NCBI GenBank assembly: GCA_963665735.1
Contig: OY762444.1
Span: 186,001 to 250,000, forward strand
DNA: 64,000 bases
Source: CATOSK01 sp963665735
GTDB lineage: Bacteria; Chloroflexota; Dehalococcoidia; Lucifugimonadales; UBA3495
Direction of reading: 5' to 3'
The translations under genes and the position numbers were made by a program. Below are positions 59,277 through 64,000 of the stretch, one piece after another (position 1 is the first letter of the stretch; the number at the start of each line of letters is the position of its first letter). The notes below the pieces were generated by a model. That model saw only the letters and a list, made by a program, of their open reading frames with translations, was not told where the DNA came from and did not search any database.

Positions 59277-59964
59277 TAGGGGTTTTGTCGGTTAAGGGGG
59301 GGACGCACCCCCTCCCCAGCCCTCCCCCTGGTAGGGGGAGGGGGTTATTGATGAGGTGTCCAATGGGCGCAAGGCTGGTTTGGGGAGTAGGGTTTCTGGA
59401 TTCCGTCCTTCGCCGGAATGACGGGTTGGGGGTGTGGCGTTGGTTTCGTGGGGGTAAGGTTGGTAAAGGCAAGGATGTGGATTCCCGCTTTCGCGGGAAT
59501 GACGGTGGAGGTATTGGTTTCGTGGGGGAAGGTTGGTTTGGGGGGAAGGATTTGAGATTCTTCGCTTTGCTCAGAATGACATGGGGGAGAGGGGAGGTTT
59601 GCCGATTACCGTGTTGGTGATTGGCGTTGGTAGGGGCGCACGGCCGTGCGCCCCTACGGTTCAGGAACGGTTGGGGGATGGCAAGGTTGGTTGGAGGCGG
59701 GGATGTGGATTCCCGCTTTCGCGGGAATGACGGTAGAGGGCGGGAATGACGGTTATTCCGGGGCCGATGCTGGCTTTGGCAAGGACTTCTGGATTCCGGC
59801 TTTCGCCGGAATGACGGCGTTGGGGGCGGGAATTTTGCCCACGGAGCGCTACCTATTTTGACGCCATTTGACGCCGCACGGGGCAAAACATACAATACGG
59901 GCCGATACGAAAGCAGTTTCCCCGGACGCAGCTTCGCGCTGTCGGGGATTTACAGGAGGATGCG
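59277..59964. repeat. Repeat block in right-hand orientation
   Basis: P2 near 59308-59345, P1 near 59391-59423, CCCGCG P1 near 59480-59507, P3 near 59548-59582, P5 near 59630-59657, two P1 types near 59708 and 59788-59817. The first 250 bp mirror 49650-49870. 59850-59960 is unique and holds the leader of the crotonase gene. Confidence 0.75.
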
Positions 59965-60747
59965 ATGCCCCCGGAGTTTATTACCGTCGAGATTGAGGAA
60001 GGGGTGGGAATCGTCACCCTGAACCGGCCCGAAGTGCTGAACGCGATGAACAACCAGTTGAGCACCGAACTTCACGAGGCGGTCAGAGACTTGAATGCCA
60101 ACGATGAAGTCGGGTGCTTGGTGATAACCGGCTCCGGCGACCGGGCTTTTTCCGCCGGCGGCGACATTCACGAACAGCGGGAAAACGACCGCAAGTACAC
60201 CCAGGAAGAGTTGGATGCCCGCGGCGCGGTTCGTTCCCGGGGCGGGTTCGAGTTGAGCGTCTGCCCCAAACCCATCATCGGCATGATTAACGGGCTGGCC
60301 TACGGCGGCGGTTCGGTGCTGGCCTCTTCGCTGGACTTCCGCATCGGTTGCGAAAACTCCAAGTTCCGGTTCCTGGCCACGGCCTACGGGCGCATCAACT
60401 CAACCTGGACGCTGCCCAACCAAGTGGGCTGGCCCATGGCCAAGGAGCTGCTCTTCACCGCCCGCGTGGTCGAGGCGGAAGAGTCCTACCGCATCGGGCT
60501 GTTGAATCACCTGGTGCCTAGCGAGCAACTGAAGGAAAAGACGATGGAGATTGCCACAACCATCGCCAAGAACAAGCTGGAGTCGGTGATTGGGGTCAAG
60601 ACCCTGCTGAATATGCAGATGGGCAAGGAACTGGAACAGCAGTGGGCGATGGAGAAGGACTACACGACCAACGTCTCCCGCGGAACCCGGTCGGAAGAGG
60701 CGTTCCCGGAGTTCATCGCCCGGCGGGGCCGGCCGTTGTCTTCGTAG
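59965..60747 (+). CDS. Crotonase-superfamily (enoyl-CoA hydratase/isomerase-like) protein
   Basis: 260 residues; ACAGGAGG precedes the ATG. Crotonase fold with oxyanion-hole segments FSAGGDIHE (62-70) and NGLAYGGG (109-116). The position of the first catalytic Glu of hydratases is Val118 (GGGSVLA), and the second Glu region reads YGRINSTWTLPNQVG without Glu. Hydration by the two-Glu mechanism is therefore unlikely. An isomerase, hydrolase, decarboxylase or lyase of the superfamily is more plausible. Single gene before a strong terminator. Confidence 0.9.
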   Translation: MPPEFITVEIEEGVGIVTLNRPEVLNAMNNQLSTELHEAVRDLNANDEVGCLVITGSGDRAFSAGGDIHEQRENDRKYTQEELDARGAVRSRGGFELSVCPKPIIGMINGLAYGGGSVLASSLDFRIGCENSKFRFLATAYGRINSTWTLPNQVGWPMAKELLFTARVVEAEESYRIGLLNHLVPSEQLKEKTMEIATTIAKNKLESVIGVKTLLNMQMGKELEQQWAMEKDYTTNVSRGTRSEEAFPEFIARRGRPLSS

Positions 60748-60840
60748 CGTCGGCGGCCAGCCCGAGAGGATTCCACCCCCTCCCTAACCCTCCCCCTCGT
60801 AGGGGGAGGGGATTTGTTGCACACCTTTTTGACGAAAAAG
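60748..60840. repeat. P2 hairpin (reversed orientation)
   Basis: CCCCCTCCCTAACCCTCCCC followed by the P2 palindrome at about 60790-60812, between the crotonase gene and the terminator. Confidence 0.7.
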
Positions 60841-60875
60841 AACCGGCCCAAGGTTCAGGGGCCGGTTCGTCTTTT
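60841..60875. terminator. Bidirectional terminator between crotonase and hisB
   Basis: AACCGGCCC (60841-60849) pairs with GGGCCGGTT (60859-60867), followed by CGTCTTTT and preceded by GACGAAAAAG, serving both convergent genes. Confidence 0.9.
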
Positions 60876-60904
60876 GTAGTTGGCAATGTGGGAGCCGATT
60901 CGCG

Positions 60905-61537
60905 TCAGGTATCCAGGGTTCCCTTGGTGCTGGGGACTTGGCCCTGGGCGCGGGGGTCGGGTTCTATGGCGTCGCGGAGGGAACGGGCCAGGGCCTTGAA
61001 GAGGGCTTCGGCCTTGTGGTGGGGGCTGATTCCGGTGATGACGTTGGCGTGGAGGTTCATGCGGGCTTCGATGGCGAAAGCCTCGAGGAAGTGCCGGATA
61101 AGGTCGCCGGACAGGTTTTCAACCATCGTATCGTCCAGCTTGGTGTCCACCAGGGCATAGCCGCGCCCGCTCAAGTCCAGGGCCACCATGACCAGCGTTT
61201 CGTCCAGCGGGACGATGGCGTGACCCATGCGGCGGATGCCCCGCGGTTCCCCGATGGCTTCCCGGAAGGCCCGGCCCATCAGGATGGCCGTGTCCTCAAC
61301 CAAGTGGTGCCAACCGACGTGAACGTCGCCCTGGGCTTGCAGGGTTATGTCAAACAGTCCGTGGCGGGCCAACTGGCTGACCATGTGGTCAAGAAAGCCG
61401 TTGCCGGTGTCCACCTGGTAAACGCCCTGCCCGTCCAGGTTGACGGTGACGGCGATTTTGGTTTCGCCGGTGGCGCGTTCCAGCGTGGCCTGGCGTTCCC
61501 GGGAATCGGCGGGAATTACGGATTGTTGGTCAACCAT
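60905..61537 (-). CDS. hisB: Imidazoleglycerol-phosphate dehydratase
   Basis: 210 residues, monofunctional HisB: ERATGETKIAVTVNLDG, the metal-binding DTGNGFLDHM and GWHHLVEDTAI (first His pair), SGDLIRHFLEAFA, then PHHKAEALFKALARSLRDA (second His pair). Last his gene of the leftward operon in this window. Its GGGAG ribosome-binding site and ATG lie in a 51-bp segment that is duplicated at the end of hisC. Confidence 0.95.
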   Translation of the reverse strand: MVDQQSVIPADSRERQATLERATGETKIAVTVNLDGQGVYQVDTGNGFLDHMVSQLARHGLFDITLQAQGDVHVGWHHLVEDTAILMGRAFREAIGEPRGIRRMGHAIVPLDETLVMVALDLSGRGYALVDTKLDDTMVENLSGDLIRHFLEAFAIEARMNLHANVITGISPHHKAEALFKALARSLRDAIEPDPRAQGQVPSTKGTLDT

Positions 61538-61576
61538 TATGTTCTCCCACCAGTCGGGTTAAGGCGGTCAGGACGG
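61526..61576. repeat. Direct repeat copy 1 at hisB start
   Basis: 51 bp equal to 62076-62126 except for four bases, offset 550. It contains the hisB start ATGGTTGACCAA and sequence equivalent to the last 14 codons of hisC. Confidence 0.9.
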
Positions 61577-62023
61577 ATTGTTTCCAGAAACCTTACGGGC
61601 CCTGGATTCCGCTTCAAGTTCCTGGACGCGGGCTTCCAGTTCTTCAATTCGGACTGCCGGATCCTGGGGAGGTTCCTTGCCATTTTCCTTGATACGGGCT
61701 TCCAGTTCCGCGATGCGGGCTTCGTATTCGCGACGGGCCTCTTCCCTACCTTCTTTGCGGCCTTCTTCCCGTCCTTCCTCTTTCAACTTTTTTATGCGAT
61801 GGGGAGCGAACAAGACCATGTAAACTCCTCCTTCCAAAAGGATTACCGCAGTGAGAGCCACACCTACGGAAGCACCAGTGACATCAGCTAAGGTAGGCGC
61901 GAGGTTGTCCGATGGCCATATCGCCAAGTACAACCTCTCAGTGTAGGAGAACAAACCAAAGCAGGCGAGGTATATTGCGCAGTAGATTCCCCAGTAACGA
62001 CGCCTGTTATCGGAGTGTTCCAT
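61568..62023 (-). CDS. Hypothetical membrane protein with charged coiled coil, inserted in his operon
   Basis: 151 residues; GGAGG lies ten bases before the ATG. Two transmembrane helices (about 12-33 YCAIYLACFGLFSYTERLYL and 50-72 GVALTAVILLEGGVYMVLF), then a strongly charged coiled coil with KEEGREEGRKEGREEARREY and two copies of I(A/E)ELEAR(I/V). No enzymatic motif and no link to histidine synthesis. Its 3' end runs into the duplicated hisC tail, so it arrived between hisC and hisB with that duplication. Function unknown. Confidence 0.75.
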   Translation of the reverse strand: MEHSDNRRRYWGIYCAIYLACFGLFSYTERLYLAIWPSDNLAPTLADVTGASVGVALTAVILLEGGVYMVLFAPHRIKKLKEEGREEGRKEGREEARREYEARIAELEARIKENGKEPPQDPAVRIEELEARVQELEAESRARKVSGNNPS

Positions 62024-62075
62024 TATCCGGCGTGGCCTCCCTTACAGTTTATGAAGGTTGTCTCGCGGGGGTCAA

Positions 62076-62126
62076 TTGGTCAACCATTTTGTTCTCCCAC
62101 CAGTTGGGCTAAGGCGGTCAGCACGG
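62076..62126. repeat. Direct repeat copy 2 at hisC end
   Basis: Second copy of the 51-bp repeat. Here ATGGTTGACCAA survives as an overlapping, aborted start of hisB (stop after 12 codons), showing that hisC and hisB once overlapped. Confidence 0.9.
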
Positions 62127-63180
62127 CGTCGGTTTCGTGGGGCAGGCCGACGCTGATTCGGATGTAGTCGCGGAGGCGGTCGCTGCCGAAGTAGCGGAGG
62201 AAAATGCCGCGGCTGCAAAGCCCTTCGAAGATTTCCTTGCCCCGTCCTTCGGGAAGCCGGCAGAGAATGAAATTGGCCCGGGACGGCCAGGCGTGGACGC
62301 CGGGGATTTCGGCCAGGCGGGTCATCATGCGCTCCCGTTCCTGCACCAGGGACTGGACCCGGGACATCAACGTGGGCCGGTCGTCCAGGGAGGCCAGCAA
62401 CGCGATTTCGGCGGCCCGGTTGACGTTGTAGGGCGGTTTCATGCCCATCATGGTGCCGGCTACTTCCGGGTGCATCACGCCGAGGCCCATGCGGAGGCCG
62501 GCCAGGCCGGCCCACTTGCTGAAAGTCCGCAGCACCACCAGGTTGGGGTATTCGTCCAGCAGGGGGAGGACAGACTCGCCGCAAAATTCATAGTAGGTTT
62601 CGTCCACCACTACGATAACGCCGGACTCCAGCAGGCCGAGGATTTGGGCTTCGGTGGCGATGTTGCCAGTGGGGTTGTTAGGGGAGGCCAGGAAGATGGC
62701 CTTGGTGCCGGCGTTGACGGCCAGCTTGACAGCTTCCAGGTCAATCTCAAAGTCGTCGTCCCGGGGAACCGAGACGGGTTCGCCGCCCACCACTTCGGCG
62801 TTGAAGGCGTACATTCCGAAGGTGGGGGTGGGAATGATGATGTTTTCGCCGGGGCCGACGAACATCCGCAGCAGCATATCTATCAGTTCGTCGCTGCCGT
62901 TGCCGCAGACGATGCGTTCCGGGGATACTTCCAGATATTCGGCCAAGGCTTCGCGGAGGCGGCGCTGGTTGGGGTCGGGATAATGGTTGTAGTGCTGGAA
63001 GGAACCCAGGGCCTCAATCACCTTGGGGGACGGGCCGTAGGGGTTTTCGTTGCCGTTGAGCCGGATGACCTGCTCCGGGGGAATGCCGGCCTGCTCGGCC
63101 AGCGCCTCCATCGGGTCAACGCCCTGATAGGTGTTCAGGTGGCGCAGGTGGGGCAGAATCAGGTCCTGAACGCTGGTCAT
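62080..63180 (-). CDS. hisC: Histidinol-phosphate aminotransferase
   Basis: 366 residues, PLP fold type I, HisC subfamily: LNGNENPYGPSPKVIEALG, YPDPNQRRLREALA, CGNGSDELIDMLLR, PNNPTGN, VDETYYEF, and the PLP lysine in LRTFSKWAGLAGLRMG. Arg in RANFILCRLP binds substrate carboxylate. It starts 29 bases after hisD. The 3' end lies in the 51-bp direct repeat. Confidence 0.95.
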   Translation of the reverse strand: MTSVQDLILPHLRHLNTYQGVDPMEALAEQAGIPPEQVIRLNGNENPYGPSPKVIEALGSFQHYNHYPDPNQRRLREALAEYLEVSPERIVCGNGSDELIDMLLRMFVGPGENIIIPTPTFGMYAFNAEVVGGEPVSVPRDDDFEIDLEAVKLAVNAGTKAIFLASPNNPTGNIATEAQILGLLESGVIVVVDETYYEFCGESVLPLLDEYPNLVVLRTFSKWAGLAGLRMGLGVMHPEVAGTMMGMKPPYNVNRAAEIALLASLDDRPTLMSRVQSLVQERERMMTRLAEIPGVHAWPSRANFILCRLPEGRGKEIFEGLCSRGIFLRYFGSDRLRDYIRISVGLPHETDAVLTALAQLVGEQNG

Positions 63181-63209
63181 GGCCTTTCCTCATTCTTAAC
63201 GGCGGCTGC

Positions 63210-64000
<791 letters not shown>

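Overview
The window reads as a chromosomal segment of a GC-rich, free-living heterotrophic bacterium, most likely Chloroflexota and close to the Dehalococcoidia/SAR202 radiation. This is inference from gene content: an FMN-dependent alpha-hydroxy-acid oxidase, an enolase-superfamily protein, a CoxL/XdhA-type molybdo-hydroxylase, a MmgE/PrpD protein, acetamidase/formamidase, lysine synthesis through LL-diaminopimelate aminotransferase, and very dense dispersed palindromes. There is no rRNA gene and no phage structural gene. Most genes are single cistrons or two- to three-gene operons separated by 200-700 bp of palindromic repeats (types P1-P5, defined in the repeat entries).

Layout. 1-8.5 kb: a partial nuclease-like gene, an FMN oxidase, a MITE-like insertion, two unknown genes, an alpha/beta hydrolase, a TenA operon, a TPR protein with a MaoC pair, and a GNAT acetyltransferase. 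8.7-24 kb: catabolic genes (ATZ/TRZ amidohydrolase, aconitase, enolase-superfamily protein, MmgE/PrpD, molybdo-hydroxylase) plus typA. This part also holds a two-gene operon whose first gene is a UGSC selenoprotein with an in-frame TGA and a SECIS-like hairpin, and a DUF5678/aspartyl-protease module between duplicated promoters. 24-32.5 kb: accessory region with an MFS exporter, three small cysteine/unknown genes, a Doc-type toxin-antitoxin pair, ArsR-VOC, and a multicopper oxidase bounded by tRNA-Val and a copy of its 3' end. 32.5-41 kb: four tRNAs, amidohydrolase, SDR, hflX, dapL, a Uma2 protein, dapF, and an AIR-synthase-like protein. 41-50 kb: threonine-dehydratase-like enzyme, DedA-like protein, tandem repeat arrays, a small HTH regulator among NTACAC motifs, formamidase, and a ThDP enzyme. 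50-60 kb: a cysteinyl-tRNA synthetase fused to a GT2 glycosyltransferase, MeaB-type GTPase, DUF429 protein, a SPFH-NfeD pair, and a repeat-rich element family. 60-64 kb: crotonase-like enzyme, then hisD-hisC-(insert)-hisB.

Larger-scale signals. Left of about 53 kb the + strand is C-rich and every polar repeat faces one way. Right of about 53-57.6 kb the + strand is G-rich and the repeats face the other way. That pattern fits a replication-origin-type switch or an inversion boundary. Several small modules are bounded by direct repeats (tRNA 3' end; hisC/hisB junction; duplicated promoter), which suggests repeated acquisition of one- or two-gene islets without a visible integrase.
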